From Sphingomonadales bacterium EhC05 (GTDB taxonomy: Bacteria; Pseudomonadota; Alphaproteobacteria; Sphingomonadales; Sphingomonadaceae), in NCBI GenBank assembly GCA_001650955.1, contig LXYP01000007.1, forward strand, positions 21,147 to 85,146: a DNA stretch of 64,000 nucleotides. Direction: 5' to 3'. How positions within the stretch are numbered: the stretch's first letter is position 1; every line of letters begins with the position of its first letter. Positions 46,125 to 56,458 of the stretch are shown here, piece after piece. Both the position numbers and the translations under genes were made by a program. Under the pieces are notes generated by a model. The model saw only the letters and a list, made by a program, of their open reading frames with translations, had not been told where the DNA came from and ran no database searches.

Positions 46125-48320
46125 TTATTTCTTGCCGTTACCGATCATCTTCTCGCTCGCCTTATTCTTCTCCAGCTCCACCGGATCAAACCAGACCGGT
46201 TTCAGCTTCTTGTCGACAAACAGCTGCATCTGATCGGTATAATGTTTTGAATCCGGTCGCGTCGTCGCCGCGCCGAACGGCTGGATGGACTGGGAAAAGA
46301 TATTTCCGTCCTGATCCCATTCCATGAACATGATGAAGCTATCGCCATGCCGCACAGAGAGTCGCCCGTCCGCTTCAACATCCCATAAGGTCGAGGCACG
46401 GATCGTGTCATTTCCGCCGTCAATCGGCAGATCGACATCACCCTGACGCAACCGCAACAGCTCCATCATCGGGGGATCAATCCTGCCGAAATATTTGGTC
46501 AGATGGTCGACCGTCTTTTGCAGGATCTCCTGGGGATCAGGCGCAGATTTGCGTTGATAATGGGAACCATTGGCCGGTCGCAGGACCATCAGCGCCAGCG
46601 CATCGGCAGGCCCTGTTCCATCAAGGTCCCAATCCCACTTGCCGAGCAGCGCCTGCGCCTTTTGCATTGCTGGCTGATCCTTCAGATCGAGTGCTGCGAT
46701 CCTGTCCATCCACGCCTTTGAATAGCCCGCTTTCTCATAGCCGGTATCATATTTGATCGTCCAAATTTCCTCAGCGGTCAGCTTGCCGTCCGCATTGGCG
46801 GCTTCGAGCAAAGCAATCGAACGCCGCGAACGGTTGGTCTGATCGTCTTCGATGCCCATCAGCGGAGAGAAATTGTCCGGTTTCAGTTCATCGCCGGGAC
46901 CCGCAGCAATATAGGGTGTATTGTTCGCGTTCATCACATAGCCGGAAGCCGGGTTGACCAGCGCGGGCACGCGGGTGAACGGCAAGGTCTTGGTCCACAG
47001 GGCCGCGGACGTATCGCCCGGCAGCACCTTGCGCCAGTCATAGCCTTCGGGGCGATCCGGGAACATCGCATTATAGTACATCCCGATATTGCCCTTGGCG
47101 TCGGCATAGACAAAATTGGTTGCCGGAACGCCCTGCCCAGCCATCGCAGTCTGCCATTCCTCAAAATTCTGCGCTTTGTTGATCCGATAATATTGAGTCA
47201 GCATGTCCAGCTGATCCATGCCGGCATAACGGATCGCATAGGCGCCACTGTCATTGATGATCACCGGTCCGTGAATCGAGCGATAGGCCATTTGCGGATA
47301 GGGAATCACGAACGGCCCGAATTTGATTTTCAGCCAGACGCGTTTCTTTTCGAGCGGCTGCCAGGCGCCATCATATTGATAGGCGCTGCGGGTCTGGTTC
47401 AAGGTCAGCTCATAGATATCGATCAGGTCCGGCCGATTGACCGTGTTCGTCCACCCGAGATTCTTGTTGTGCCCGAGAAAGGGAAAAGGTGATCCGGGGA
47501 AATTGGCTCCGGCGAAATCCCAGCCTTCCTCGCTATGAACGACCAGCTCATACCAGGCGACATTGCCGCGCAGGGGCTGATGCGAGTTGGAGATCAAGCG
47601 GGTTCTATTGTCTGTCGAACGGTCCGGGCTGACCGCATAGGCGTTGGAGCCATTGTCATCGGGGTCCGGGCCGACCGGCGTGATGATCTTATCCTGACTC
47701 AGCGGATGGATCGTTTGCTTCTCGGCGTCTTTCGGGAGCAATGGCCCGCCTTCGCCGTTCAGTGGCTGATTTTCGGTCAGCGCCTGTATCGGGCCATTCA
47801 GACCAAAGAAAAACGGCGAACGCAGAACAAAGCCGGCCGCGATATCGCGGCCATTGACCGGAAATAATTTGCTGAGCGTAATCTCTTCGGGATGCTCTTG
47901 CGCATAATCATTGAGTCCCGATGCATAGCCTTCCAGCACCGCACGCACGTCCCCGGGCAGATCGTCATATTTGCGTTGCACCGTTCCATCGACATCGAGC
48001 AGGGCGGCGACATAATCAATTGGCGCTCCACCGGCTCCATTGAGGGTCGCGAGTCGCCCGCGGGTCATCGCGGTAACCTCCTGCAGCGTGGCGAAATCAT
48101 CCTCTGCATGGGCATAAGCAACGCCATAAGCGACATCTGCATCGGTCTTGCCAAATATATGCGGCACACCATATCCGTCGCGAACGATTCGCGCTTCATA
48201 TTCGCCGGCAGGCGGCGGGGTTGGCGGCGATATGGTCATCGGCTCCCACACAGCCAGAGCCACCGCAACCATGATGAACAACACCAGCAAACTCACACCC
48301 AAACGCTTCAGTAATTTCAC
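46125..48320 (-). CDS. Penicillin-acylase-family N-terminal-nucleophile hydrolase
   Basis: The 731-residue precursor has an N-terminal membrane/signal segment and then the acylase fold: VRDGYGVPHIFGKTDADVAYGVAYAHAEDDF in the alpha chain, and the self-cleavage site before Ser in DDNGSNAYAVSPDRS, about residue 225, giving the new N-terminal Ser nucleophile. LISNSHQPLRGNVAWYE follows. The family hydrolyses amides; in related bacteria some members cleave acyl-homoserine lactones, which is possible here but unproven. It is divergent from clpB. Confidence 0.9.
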   Translation of the reverse strand: MKLLKRLGVSLLVLFIMVAVALAVWEPMTISPPTPPPAGEYEARIVRDGYGVPHIFGKTDADVAYGVAYAHAEDDFATLQEVTAMTRGRLATLNGAGGAPIDYVAALLDVDGTVQRKYDDLPGDVRAVLEGYASGLNDYAQEHPEEITLSKLFPVNGRDIAAGFVLRSPFFFGLNGPIQALTENQPLNGEGGPLLPKDAEKQTIHPLSQDKIITPVGPDPDDNGSNAYAVSPDRSTDNRTRLISNSHQPLRGNVAWYELVVHSEEGWDFAGANFPGSPFPFLGHNKNLGWTNTVNRPDLIDIYELTLNQTRSAYQYDGAWQPLEKKRVWLKIKFGPFVIPYPQMAYRSIHGPVIINDSGAYAIRYAGMDQLDMLTQYYRINKAQNFEEWQTAMAGQGVPATNFVYADAKGNIGMYYNAMFPDRPEGYDWRKVLPGDTSAALWTKTLPFTRVPALVNPASGYVMNANNTPYIAAGPGDELKPDNFSPLMGIEDDQTNRSRRSIALLEAANADGKLTAEEIWTIKYDTGYEKAGYSKAWMDRIAALDLKDQPAMQKAQALLGKWDWDLDGTGPADALALMVLRPANGSHYQRKSAPDPQEILQKTVDHLTKYFGRIDPPMMELLRLRQGDVDLPIDGGNDTIRASTLWDVEADGRLSVRHGDSFIMFMEWDQDGNIFSQSIQPFGAATTRPDSKHYTDQMQLFVDKKLKPVWFDPVELEKNKASEKMIGNGKK

Positions 48321-48472
48321 TTATTTTGTCCTTCCCGACGACGGCATAATAATGCGCTCTTTTAGTCTTGCCCAGACTTACCATATAAATGGAAGAGAAA
48401 AAGACACGATCGTGGTTGTGTTGTCGGCGTAACACACCATATTTGCTACAGAAGATTGAACAGGATGAACTT

Positions 48473-51067
48473 ATGAACCTCGAGAAATTTACCGACCGAG
48501 CCAAGGGATTTTTGCAAAGCGCCCAGACCGTCGCGATCCGTATGAATCATCAGCAAATCACCGCGGCCCATCTCGCCAAAGCGCTACTTGAGGACGATCA
48601 GGGCATGGCGGCGGGCTTGATCACCAAGGCCGGCGGCAATGCCAAGCAAGCGCATGCAGAGATTGACGCGGCCTTGGCAAAAATTCCTGCCGTATCGGGC
48701 GGCGGAGCGCAACAGACGCCCGGCCTCAACAATGACGCCGTGCGCGTATTGGATCAAGCGGAGCAAGTCGCCGAGAAGGCAGGAGACAGCTATGTCACCG
48801 TCGAACGATTGCTGCTTGCCTTGGTGATTTCCAAAGATACTGCCGCAGGCAAGGCATTGACCGATGCCGGTGTCACCGCCGATGCCCTGAACACTGCGAT
48901 TAACGACCTGCGGGGTGGCCGAACCGCAGATACGGCCTCTGCCGAAGATCGCTATGAAGCGATGAAGAAATTTGCCCGCGATCTGACTCAGGATGCCCGG
49001 GATGGCAAGCTCGATCCCGTCATTGGCCGCGATGAAGAAATCCGGCGGACCATCCAAATTTTGGCGCGCCGCACCAAGAATAATCCGGTGTTGATCGGTG
49101 AGCCGGGTGTCGGTAAAACCGCCATCGCCGAAGGCATGGCGCTGCGCATCGCCAATGGCGATGTACCCGATAGTTTGAAAGACCGCCGGCTCATGGCACT
49201 GGACATGGGGTCGCTTATTGCGGGTGCGAAATATCGCGGCGAATTTGAAGAGCGGCTCAAAGGCGTGCTCGACGAAGTCCGCGGCGCGGACGGAGAGATC
49301 ATCCTGTTCATTGACGAGATGCACACGCTGATCGGCGCGGGTGCCTCGGAAGGGTCGATGGATGCTTCCAACCTGCTAAAGCCTGCGCTGGCACGCGGCG
49401 AACTTCATTGCATCGGCGCGACGACGCTGGATGAATATCAGAAACATGTCGAGAAGGACCCGGCGTTACAGCGACGGTTCCAACCCGTGGTCATTGGTGA
49501 ACCGACGGTTGAGGACACAATTTCTATCTTGCGTGGACTCAAGGAGAAATATGAGCTCCACCACGGCGTTCGCATTACCGACGGCGCATTGGTCAGCGCA
49601 GCAACCCTGTCCCATCGCTATATTTCCGATCGGTTCCTGCCAGATAAAGCCATCGACCTGATGGACGAAGCGGCATCACGCATCCGCATGGAAGTTGAAT
49701 CCAAACCGGAAGAAATCGAGAATCTCGACCGCCGGATCATCCAGCTCAAGATTGAACGCGAAGCCTTATCAAAAGAAAGCGATGACGCCTCAAAAGGCCG
49801 CTTGGAAACGCTCGAAAAGGAATTGGCGGAACTTGAACAGGAATCTGCAGAGCTGACAACACGTTGGCAGGGCGAGAAAGACAAGATTAACGCCGAAGGA
49901 CAATTGAAGGAAAAACTGGATCACGCACGGCTGGAACTGGAACAGGCCGAACGGGCCGGCGACCTCGCAAAAGCGGGTGAGCTCAGTTACGGGACCATTC
50001 CTGATCTCGAAAAGGCGTTGGAAGAGGCGGCAGGTGCTACCGAAGGCGCGATGCTCCGGGAAGAAGTGGTCAGCGAGGATATTGCTTCCGTTGTGTCCAA
50101 ATGGACGGGCATCCCAGTGGACAAAATGCTTGAGGGTGAACGCGAAAAACTGCTCGCCATGGAAGAATTGATCGGCAAGCGAGTCATCGGGCAAAAAGAT
50201 GCGATCGACGCAGTTTCCGCAGCTGTCCGGCGTTCGCGTGCCGGATTGCAAGATCCAAACCGGCCATTGGGATCATTTCTGTTCCTCGGGCCCACCGGCG
50301 TTGGTAAGACAGAACTCACCAAAGCTCTGGCAGGCTTCCTGTTCGATGACGACCAGGCAATGGTGCGGATCGACATGTCCGAATATATGGAAAAGCACAG
50401 CGTCGCACGCCTGATCGGCGCGCCTCCCGGCTATGTAGGATATGATGAAGGCGGCGCGTTGACCGAAGCTGTCCGCCGCCGTCCTTATCAGGTCATCTTG
50501 TTCGACGAAGTCGAAAAGGCACATGGAGATGTGTTCAACGTTCTGTTGCAGGTGCTCGACGACGGGCATCTGACAGATGGCCAGGGCCGCAAGGTGGACT
50601 TTTCCAATACGCTGATCATTCTGACTTCTAATCTTGGTAGTCAATATATGGCAAATCTGGAAGAAGGCCAAAAGGTCAAAGATGTCGAACCTCAGGTCAT
50701 GGAAGTGGTGCGCGCGCATTTCCGACCCGAATTTCTCAACCGCCTGGATGAAATCATATTGTTCCATCGCTTGGCCGAGGAACATATGGCACCTATTGTC
50801 GATATTCAGGTTGGCCGCGTACAGAAGCTGTTGAAAGATCGCAAGATCCAGCTCGAGTTGACCGATGCAGCGAAGCGTTGGATCGGAAGAGTAGGCTATG
50901 ATCCCGTCTACGGCGCACGACCGTTGAAAAGGGCAATCCAAAAATATGTTCAGGATCCACTTGCTGATTTGATCTTACGTGGAAATGTTCCGGATGGGAG
51001 CACAGTGAACATTGACGAAGGCGACGGCGCGTTGAAAATTGAGCCGACGGAAACTGCCCCAGCTTAA
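48473..51067 (+). CDS. clpB: ClpB protein disaggregase
   Basis: ClpB (Hsp104) is a hexameric AAA+ machine that dissolves aggregated proteins with DnaK. The 864-residue product has a Clp N domain (residues 1-145), NBD1 with [13 protein letters not shown] and [13 protein letters not shown], a coiled-coil middle domain (about 410-530, rich in Glu/Lys), and NBD2 with [14 protein letters not shown] and pore loop GYVGYDEG. The ATG at 48473 follows AGGA. Heat control is expected but no convincing heat-shock promoter could be read. Confidence 0.96.
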   Translation: MNLEKFTDRAKGFLQSAQTVAIRMNHQQITAAHLAKALLEDDQGMAAGLITKAGGNAKQAHAEIDAALAKIPAVSGGGAQQTPGLNNDAVRVLDQAEQVAEKAGDSYVTVERLLLALVISKDTAAGKALTDAGVTADALNTAINDLRGGRTADTASAEDRYEAMKKFARDLTQDARDGKLDPVIGRDEEIRRTIQILARRTKNNPVLIGEPGVGKTAIAEGMALRIANGDVPDSLKDRRLMALDMGSLIAGAKYRGEFEERLKGVLDEVRGADGEIILFIDEMHTLIGAGASEGSMDASNLLKPALARGELHCIGATTLDEYQKHVEKDPALQRRFQPVVIGEPTVEDTISILRGLKEKYELHHGVRITDGALVSAATLSHRYISDRFLPDKAIDLMDEAASRIRMEVESKPEEIENLDRRIIQLKIEREALSKESDDASKGRLETLEKELAELEQESAELTTRWQGEKDKINAEGQLKEKLDHARLELEQAERAGDLAKAGELSYGTIPDLEKALEEAAGATEGAMLREEVVSEDIASVVSKWTGIPVDKMLEGEREKLLAMEELIGKRVIGQKDAIDAVSAAVRRSRAGLQDPNRPLGSFLFLGPTGVGKTELTKALAGFLFDDDQAMVRIDMSEYMEKHSVARLIGAPPGYVGYDEGGALTEAVRRRPYQVILFDEVEKAHGDVFNVLLQVLDDGHLTDGQGRKVDFSNTLIILTSNLGSQYMANLEEGQKVKDVEPQVMEVVRAHFRPEFLNRLDEIILFHRLAEEHMAPIVDIQVGRVQKLLKDRKIQLELTDAAKRWIGRVGYDPVYGARPLKRAIQKYVQDPLADLILRGNVPDGSTVNIDEGDGALKIEPTETAPA

Positions 51068-51104
51068 CCTTGCGCTCTCGCGTCCAGGAAGGCAGACACA
51101 GGCT

Positions 51105-52151
51105 ATGGTTCTATCCGCTCGACAGACAGAAATATTGGCTGATGCTGAATATTTGGCGCATCGTTATGACGAAGTCGCTGATGGGTTTCGCTTTGTTCAT
51201 GTGCCGCGAGATGTGCATCGTAGCTCCACATTCATAACCGATGAACATTTGCCCAATGTTGATCAGTTTGAACTGATAAGCCGCGGAGAGTTGGCGCCAT
51301 CACTTGACCAGTTGGTACCGGTTCACTTCATATTTCATTCGGCTTATTGTTGCTCGACGATGATGGCACGAGCGTTTGACATTCCCGGAACGTCGATGGG
51401 ATTGAAAGAGCCCATGGTCTTGAACGACATGATTGGATGGAAGCGCCGGGGAGCCAGTGAGGCGATGGTTTCCGACGTGCTAGATAGGTCACTCGATTTA
51501 TTGGCGCGCCCATTTGATGGAGATCAGGCGGTCATCATCAAACCATCGAACATTTGCACCCCGCTCGCGATCCCGGCACTGCGGCAACGGCCAGATGCCA
51601 AAGCATTGCTGCTCTATGCACCGATAGATTCCTATTTGAAATCAATCTCCAAAAAGGAAATGTGGGGCCGGATTTGGGTCCGCGATGTGCTGCTTGGAAC
51701 GCTAAAAGACGGTTATTTGATCGGCGGCTTTTCGCAAGAACAGCTGCTGCAACTTACCGATTTGCAAGTCGCTGCCGTGGGTTGGCTTTCGCAACATGCC
51801 GCCTTTGCCAAAATACTGGATACTATAGGTTCAGACCGCGTGAAGCTATTGGATAGCGAGACATTTCTGGCCCGGCCTGATGAGGCAATTGATCAGCTCA
51901 ATGAATTTTTTGATCTCGGACTCAGCCAAGAGAAGCTGGATCAAATTATCTCCGGACCAGCATTCACGAGTCATTCCAAGCTTGATCAAAACAAGCCCGA
52001 CGTAGTCTTCGATGCAGCGAAGCGAGAACAAGAACAGTCCCAAACCGCAGCCCTCCATGGAGCTGAAATCGACATGGTTGTACCATGGATCAAAGCTGTG
52101 GCCGAAAGTCAGAACATCAGAATCGATATCGGCTCAAACTTGCTGAGCTAA
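51105..52151 (+). CDS. Sulfotransferase-like P-loop protein of unknown substrate
   Basis: The 348-residue cytoplasmic protein has a nucleotide-like binding loop, FHSAYCCSTMMARAFD, at about residue 85, then the LKEPMVLNDMIGWKR block and a VIIKPSNICTPLAIPAL strand. This arrangement is seen in divergent sulfotransferase-like proteins that bind PAPS, but the loop lacks the usual SRSGTT sequence, so activity is unproven. It starts 37 bases after clpB and may be read through from it. The start at 51105 is preferred over one within clpB. Confidence 0.7.
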   Translation: MVLSARQTEILADAEYLAHRYDEVADGFRFVHVPRDVHRSSTFITDEHLPNVDQFELISRGELAPSLDQLVPVHFIFHSAYCCSTMMARAFDIPGTSMGLKEPMVLNDMIGWKRRGASEAMVSDVLDRSLDLLARPFDGDQAVIIKPSNICTPLAIPALRQRPDAKALLLYAPIDSYLKSISKKEMWGRIWVRDVLLGTLKDGYLIGGFSQEQLLQLTDLQVAAVGWLSQHAAFAKILDTIGSDRVKLLDSETFLARPDEAIDQLNEFFDLGLSQEKLDQIISGPAFTSHSKLDQNKPDVVFDAAKREQEQSQTAALHGAEIDMVVPWIKAVAESQNIRIDIGSNLLS

Positions 52152-52171
52152 CCGATACAACAATACGCAGC

Positions 52172-52489
52172 TCAACCGCCGACGTTATTGTCCATCCCGC
52201 CCTGCATATCCTCGACAAACCCCCTAGATTCACGCGTTCCCGCTTTGGTATATTCTACCCACTCTTTATTGGTCATACAGATACGGCGTTTCCGTGCGCG
52301 AGAACCAATGATTGGCTCGGAGCGGCAGCGTACATAATCTGGGTGCCGACGATCCTTGATTTTTTTGGGTTTTTTCGACTGAGCCTCTGTAGTTTCCGCT
52401 TCTGTCGCTTCGGCGGCAGCCTGCTGCGGCAAAGCGAAAGCCACTGTAATCACGGCGATCGATAGAAATTTGAATGCTGATCGGTTCAT
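52172..52489 (-). CDS. Small exported basic two-Cys protein, copy A
   Basis: The 105-residue product has a signal peptide (cleaved after AAA), an acidic spacer rich in Glu and Thr, then the conserved core KKPKKIKDRRHPDYVRCRSE with PIIGSRARKRRICMTNKEW after it, and a tail GTRESRGFVEDMQGG. The two Cys residues are 15 apart and probably form a disulfide. Function unknown. It is the third and last of a tandem set; GGAG lies eight bases before ATG. Confidence 0.78.
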   Translation of the reverse strand: MNRSAFKFLSIAVITVAFALPQQAAAEATEAETTEAQSKKPKKIKDRRHPDYVRCRSEPIIGSRARKRRICMTNKEWVEYTKAGTRESRGFVEDMQGGMDNNVGG

Positions 52490-52505
52490 AAAAAGTCTCC
52501 GTTAT

Positions 52506-52808
52506 TCAAGGGGTACTATTTTGGCCAGCCTGCATGTCATCAATAAACTCACGGGATTCTCGAGATCCCTTACGGGTAAATTCCGCCCATTCAGCATTGG
52601 TCTTGCAAACCCGTTTTTTGCGCGTGAGAGAACCGATAAGCGGTTCAGAGCGGCAGCGTACATAGTCCGGATGACGGCGATCCTTAATTTTCTTCGGCTT
52701 TTTCGACTGCTCGGTTGCATTGTCAGTGTCGGCCGCAATCGCGGGAGAGACCACGAGAGCTGTCGAGGCCAATGTCCCGATAAGAAGGGTTGATAAAAGA
52801 ATTTTCAT
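52506..52808 (-). CDS. Small exported basic two-Cys protein, copy B
   Basis: The 100-residue precursor has the same plan as copy A: signal peptide (to AIA), short acidic spacer, identical 20-residue basic core, then PLIGSLTRKKRVCKTNAEW and the tail GSRESREFIDDMQAG. AGGAG lies before the ATG. It stands 16 bases upstream of copy A. The core is identical in protein but differs at many synonymous bases, so it is conserved by selection and not by recent duplication. Confidence 0.8.
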   Translation of the reverse strand: MKILLSTLLIGTLASTALVVSPAIAADTDNATEQSKKPKKIKDRRHPDYVRCRSEPLIGSLTRKKRVCKTNAEWAEFTRKGSRESREFIDDMQAGQNSTP

Positions 52809-52866
52809 ACTGACTCCTATGGTCCTAGTTTAACAAGATTTTTGGACCGGCACCGGCCGGTTCACC

Positions 52867-53166
52867 TTATGGTTCCATGAAGCCAGGTTGATTGTCATCG
52901 ACAAATTGCCTGGAGTCACGAGATCCGCGTTTGGTAAATTCCGCCCATTCTGTGTTGGTCATACAGACTCGCCGCTTTCTAGACAATGAACCAATAATCG
53001 GTTCCGAACGGCAGCGGACATAATCAGGATGCCGACGGTCTTTGATCTTCTTAGGCTTTTTCGACTGCTCTTCGACCTCGTTCGTCTCGACGGCCAGCGC
53101 CCGAGGCGCGACAAATGCCGAAGCGACCAATAGCCCGAGCAATAACAACTGGATGTAGATTCTCAT
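52867..53166 (-). CDS. Small exported basic two-Cys protein, copy C
   Basis: The 99-residue precursor has a signal peptide (to about RALA), the acidic spacer, the same basic core, then PIIGSLSRKRRVCMTNTEW and tail GSRDSRQFVDDNQPGF. It is the promoter-proximal full-length copy of the set. A more distant relative is the gene at 17439-17789. Confidence 0.8.
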   Translation of the reverse strand: MRIYIQLLLLGLLVASAFVAPRALAVETNEVEEQSKKPKKIKDRRHPDYVRCRSEPIIGSLSRKRRVCMTNTEWAEFTKRGSRDSRQFVDDNQPGFMEP

Positions 53167-53202
53167 ATGGGTTCCAACGTCGATAATATTAAGTGTTTCA
53201 GT

Positions 53203-53385
53203 TCAGCACGAAAGGGAAGGCGGCATCACTGCACAAAAAATTCGCGTGATTATTCGCAACAAATTCTCTGGGGCTTCTTGCGATGTCGTCAAGGGAATGC
53301 GCTGTTCGACCATAGCCGATGCAGGAACAGCACCCAGACCGACGAGAGCTATTGCATATAACCGCAGTGCTATTCCGAATTTCAT
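53203..53385 (-). pseudogene. Probable broken fourth copy: signal peptide without the basic core
   Basis: A good ribosome site (GGGGG, seven bases upstream) and a clean signal peptide (MKFGIALRLYAIALVGLGAVPASA) open a 60-residue frame with no conserved core. In the next frame the same DNA reads SPREFVANNHANF, which matches the family tail SRQFVDDNQPGF of copy C. I infer a central deletion and frameshift in an ancestral copy. It could still encode a 36-residue secreted peptide. Confidence 0.5.
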
Positions 53386-53451
53386 TCAAGGCCCCCAGTT
53401 AGCAGCTGCAACATAGTTATCATCATTGGCTCAGAAATTCAACGATCAGGC

Positions 53452-53488
53452 AAAAAAAAGGCGGGCCAAATGACCCGCCTTCTTTTTT
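53452..53488 (-). terminator. Bidirectional terminator after the TonB-dependent receptor
   Basis: GGCGGG (53460-53465) pairs with CCCGCC (53474-53479). On the minus strand the stem is followed by a run of eight T, and on the plus strand by TTCTTTTTTC, so it can stop transcription from either side. It is 20 bases past the receptor stop. Confidence 0.85.
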
Positions 53489-53506
53489 CAACTCTGATCG
53501 TTCGGA

Positions 53507-56458
53507 TCAGAAAGTGAACTTAACAGCTGCGCCGTAACGACGTCCAAGAGCATCATAAGATGATGGATATACGTTACCGGAGTTGAACGATGTCGAACCA
53601 ATGTTCGAACCAACCACTGCTGGGGTGTTGTCCAGCAAGTTTTGTGCGGTCAATGTGAACAGTACGTTCTCACTTACGTCCCACTGGAAGCTAAGGTCAA
53701 AATAGCTTTCTGCTGGAATTTTCGTGAAGTCAACATCACCGAACAATGGCGATGTACCGATGAAGGCTTGACCGTTGTTGAGAATATCCAATGGCTCTTG
53801 CTCAACACCACTCAGGTAGCGCCAGCGAAGAGACAATGTGTAATCTTCGTCAAAGGTCAAAGACGTACGCTGCGAGAACGCAAACTCGGACTGTGGGTTA
53901 CAGTTGACGGAATAGAAGCCAACGCATTCCCGGTTAACCGCAGATGGCGATGCCTGGAACAAGTTCTTGTTGGTCCAAGTTCCGTCAAATGACATTGCCA
54001 ATCCGATGTCATCGGTGATGTCCGTGTTATAACGAACACTCAAATCGATACCGTCCGTAGCAATTGTTCCGAGGTTGCTCTGTTGCAAAACAAGACCAAG
54101 AGTGTTGGATGGATCACCGTCAAGACCACCAGTGTTTGGGTTCCGAGAGATAGATGTCGGACCACAGAGTGGGTTTGTTGCAGAAGGTGCATCGAAACAT
54201 GCTGCGATTGCATCACCAACGGTTGGCGATGAGACCGCACCGGTCACTTTAATGTTAAAGTAATCGATTGTTACCGAAAGACCAGGAATCTGCTCAGGCT
54301 GAACCGCTACACCGATGGTATAGGTTGTCGCTTCTTCCGTTCCGAGGTTCGGGTTACCACCAGTTGTGATGTTGATCTGACCAGCAGCAGGTGGAAGCAC
54401 CGTACCGGCTTGGATCGCAGCAGCACCAGGTGAACCTGCAGGAGCCTGAAGCAAACAAGCGGCAAGAAGGTTACCGGTTGGAGCTACTGGACCTTGGCAA
54501 GGATCGTTTGCAAGGTTGCTGAGGCCCGTGGAGACAGGTGCAAACAGCTCACCGATGTTCGGTGCGCGTGAAGAGACCTGGTAGTTACCACGGAAGGTCA
54601 GACCAGGAATAACTTCCCAGCTACCGCCAGCTTTCCAAGTGAATTCTGTACCCGCAGTGGAGTAGTCAGAATAACGAGCACCGAGATCGATGGTCAGGCT
54701 TTCAGCGAAGGATTCGCCTTCAAATACTGGAATGCTAACTTCACCGAAGGCATCATAGACATCATAGTTGCCGAAAATGTCTGGAGCCGCGCCACCTGCA
54801 CCAACAACCGCACCAGGCGTTTGCGAAGCAGAATCTGATTCACGGGAAGCATCGAAGCTACGATATTCGCCGCCTACAGCAAATTGGATTGGAGTTTCAG
54901 AGAAACCAAATCCGAGATCACCAGTGATCGAAGCGTTGACAGTAGCAATTGAAGTTTTGGTGATAACCGACTGTGACAAGTTGAACACATAGTCGATGGC
55001 ATCCTGGGAACCAAGATTGCCTTCCAAGCCGAACAAGTTGATCGGTGCACAACCGGCGTTGCCAGAAATACACGTGCCATTTGGCAGAGCTTGCAAGGAG
55101 TCATCCAAACGTGAACGACGTGCGAAACCAGTTTGCGTTTGAATACGCTCACTTTCACCATAAGTACCGGAAACATCATAGCTGATGTTGTCGGTAATGG
55201 CGCCACGTGCGCCTACAACAATGTTGAACAATGTCGAGGTGAAGGCAGACTGACGGGTACCGGCTTCGATGGTACGACGACGAACCTGTGTGTTAACTTG
55301 AACGAAGTCAGGGTTTACTGAACCATCAGCCAAGGTTGGTCCGAACTGGGTGTTGATGCCAGCGGTACAAGCAGCAGCTGTCAAGCCAAGACCAGCACAG
55401 AATTGGTTAGCAATTCCGATGGGGATCGTTGGGTTGTTCAGGTTGATGTCGTAGTTGTTGAAGAACGAACCACCTGGAGCAATAATCGTGTTGACAGTTT
55501 GCTTGGAGAAAGCTGCCTGCGAGTAAAGCTCAACGTTTTCGTTGATTTCATAACGACCCGAACCGTAAATGTTGAAGCGCTCAAATGGCGTCTGGAACAA
55601 GTTGAACGGGTTGAAGTTGAATGGACGATCAAAAACGCCGCTCAATACAGATTGTCCGTCTGGAGCAATCTGACCGAAGCCACCTGGGATAGGTCCAACA
55701 ACAACGGCTGGAATAGCGTTCGAAGAACCGCCAGCGTTACCACTGAAAGAGCTTACGTTAAACTCGCCGAAAGAACGATCGCCCTGGAATACAGGATCTT
55801 GGTCCTGATAGCCAACGCTCAGAACTACGTTACCGCGGCCATCGTCGAAATTTGCACCGATGGTCATGTCAGCGCGGAATACGTTGCCGTCGCCTTGTTC
55901 GGTAATCTGTTCGGAGAGATTTACCTCAACGCCAGCGAAGTCACGCTTGGTGATGAAGTTAATAACACCGGAGATAGCGTCCGCACCGTATGTTGTGGTT
56001 GCACCACCGGTCAAAACGTCAGTCCGTTCGATAACTGCCAATGGGATGGAGTTAAGATCGACGCGGCCCGTGGTATCCGCAGGAACGAAACGACGTCCGT
56101 CAAGCAAAACCAAGTTACGCTGCGAACCGATACCGCGAAGGTTAACGAAGGAAGACCCGCCGTTACCGTTGTTCACTGCTGAACCGGTTGATGGAATAGC
56201 CGATGGCAATTCGCGAAGGAACTGCTCAGCAGTGTTGGTCTGGCGAAGCTCAAGCTCCTCAGAAGTCACAACGCCAACTGGGCTAGAAAGTTCGAGATTA
56301 GGGTTGCTGATGCGCGAACCCGTAACAACGATGACACTGTCTTCAGCGGCATCTGCTTCCTGAACATCTTGGTCCTGCGCGATAGCAGGTGCAGAAACCA
56401 TGGCGAGTCCGAGCACCATTGGCGCAGCAGATGCCTTTAGGTTTGAAAATTTTCTCAT
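53507..56458 (-). CDS. TonB-dependent outer-membrane receptor
   Basis: The 983-residue precursor has a signal peptide (to about residue 28), then a TonB-box-like stretch VIVVTGSRISNPNLEL, a plug domain (SVFVNLRGIGSQRNLVLLDGRRF-like, with the LxG and GADAISGVINFITKRDF signatures), and a beta-barrel ending GRRYGAAVKFTF with the terminal Phe needed for Bam insertion. The substrate is unknown; no adjacent transport gene helps. Codon use is less GC-rich at third positions than the neighbours, with many GTT and GAA, as in highly expressed or transferred genes. Start at 56458 follows GGA. The 5' leader has two small perfect hairpins. Confidence 0.93.
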   Translation of the reverse strand: MRKFSNLKASAAPMVLGLAMVSAPAIAQDQDVQEADAAEDSVIVVTGSRISNPNLELSSPVGVVTSEELELRQTNTAEQFLRELPSAIPSTGSAVNNGNGGSSFVNLRGIGSQRNLVLLDGRRFVPADTTGRVDLNSIPLAVIERTDVLTGGATTTYGADAISGVINFITKRDFAGVEVNLSEQITEQGDGNVFRADMTIGANFDDGRGNVVLSVGYQDQDPVFQGDRSFGEFNVSSFSGNAGGSSNAIPAVVVGPIPGGFGQIAPDGQSVLSGVFDRPFNFNPFNLFQTPFERFNIYGSGRYEINENVELYSQAAFSKQTVNTIIAPGGSFFNNYDINLNNPTIPIGIANQFCAGLGLTAAACTAGINTQFGPTLADGSVNPDFVQVNTQVRRRTIEAGTRQSAFTSTLFNIVVGARGAITDNISYDVSGTYGESERIQTQTGFARRSRLDDSLQALPNGTCISGNAGCAPINLFGLEGNLGSQDAIDYVFNLSQSVITKTSIATVNASITGDLGFGFSETPIQFAVGGEYRSFDASRESDSASQTPGAVVGAGGAAPDIFGNYDVYDAFGEVSIPVFEGESFAESLTIDLGARYSDYSTAGTEFTWKAGGSWEVIPGLTFRGNYQVSSRAPNIGELFAPVSTGLSNLANDPCQGPVAPTGNLLAACLLQAPAGSPGAAAIQAGTVLPPAAGQINITTGGNPNLGTEEATTYTIGVAVQPEQIPGLSVTIDYFNIKVTGAVSSPTVGDAIAACFDAPSATNPLCGPTSISRNPNTGGLDGDPSNTLGLVLQQSNLGTIATDGIDLSVRYNTDITDDIGLAMSFDGTWTNKNLFQASPSAVNRECVGFYSVNCNPQSEFAFSQRTSLTFDEDYTLSLRWRYLSGVEQEPLDILNNGQAFIGTSPLFGDVDFTKIPAESYFDLSFQWDVSENVLFTLTAQNLLDNTPAVVGSNIGSTSFNSGNVYPSSYDALGRRYGAAVKFTF

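Noticed and set aside
48382..48420. Possible heat-shock (sigma-32) promoter before clpB: CTTGCCCAGACTTACCATATAAA
   Set aside because: The CTTG and CCATAT elements are only about ten bases apart, shorter than the usual spacing, so the match is probably chance.
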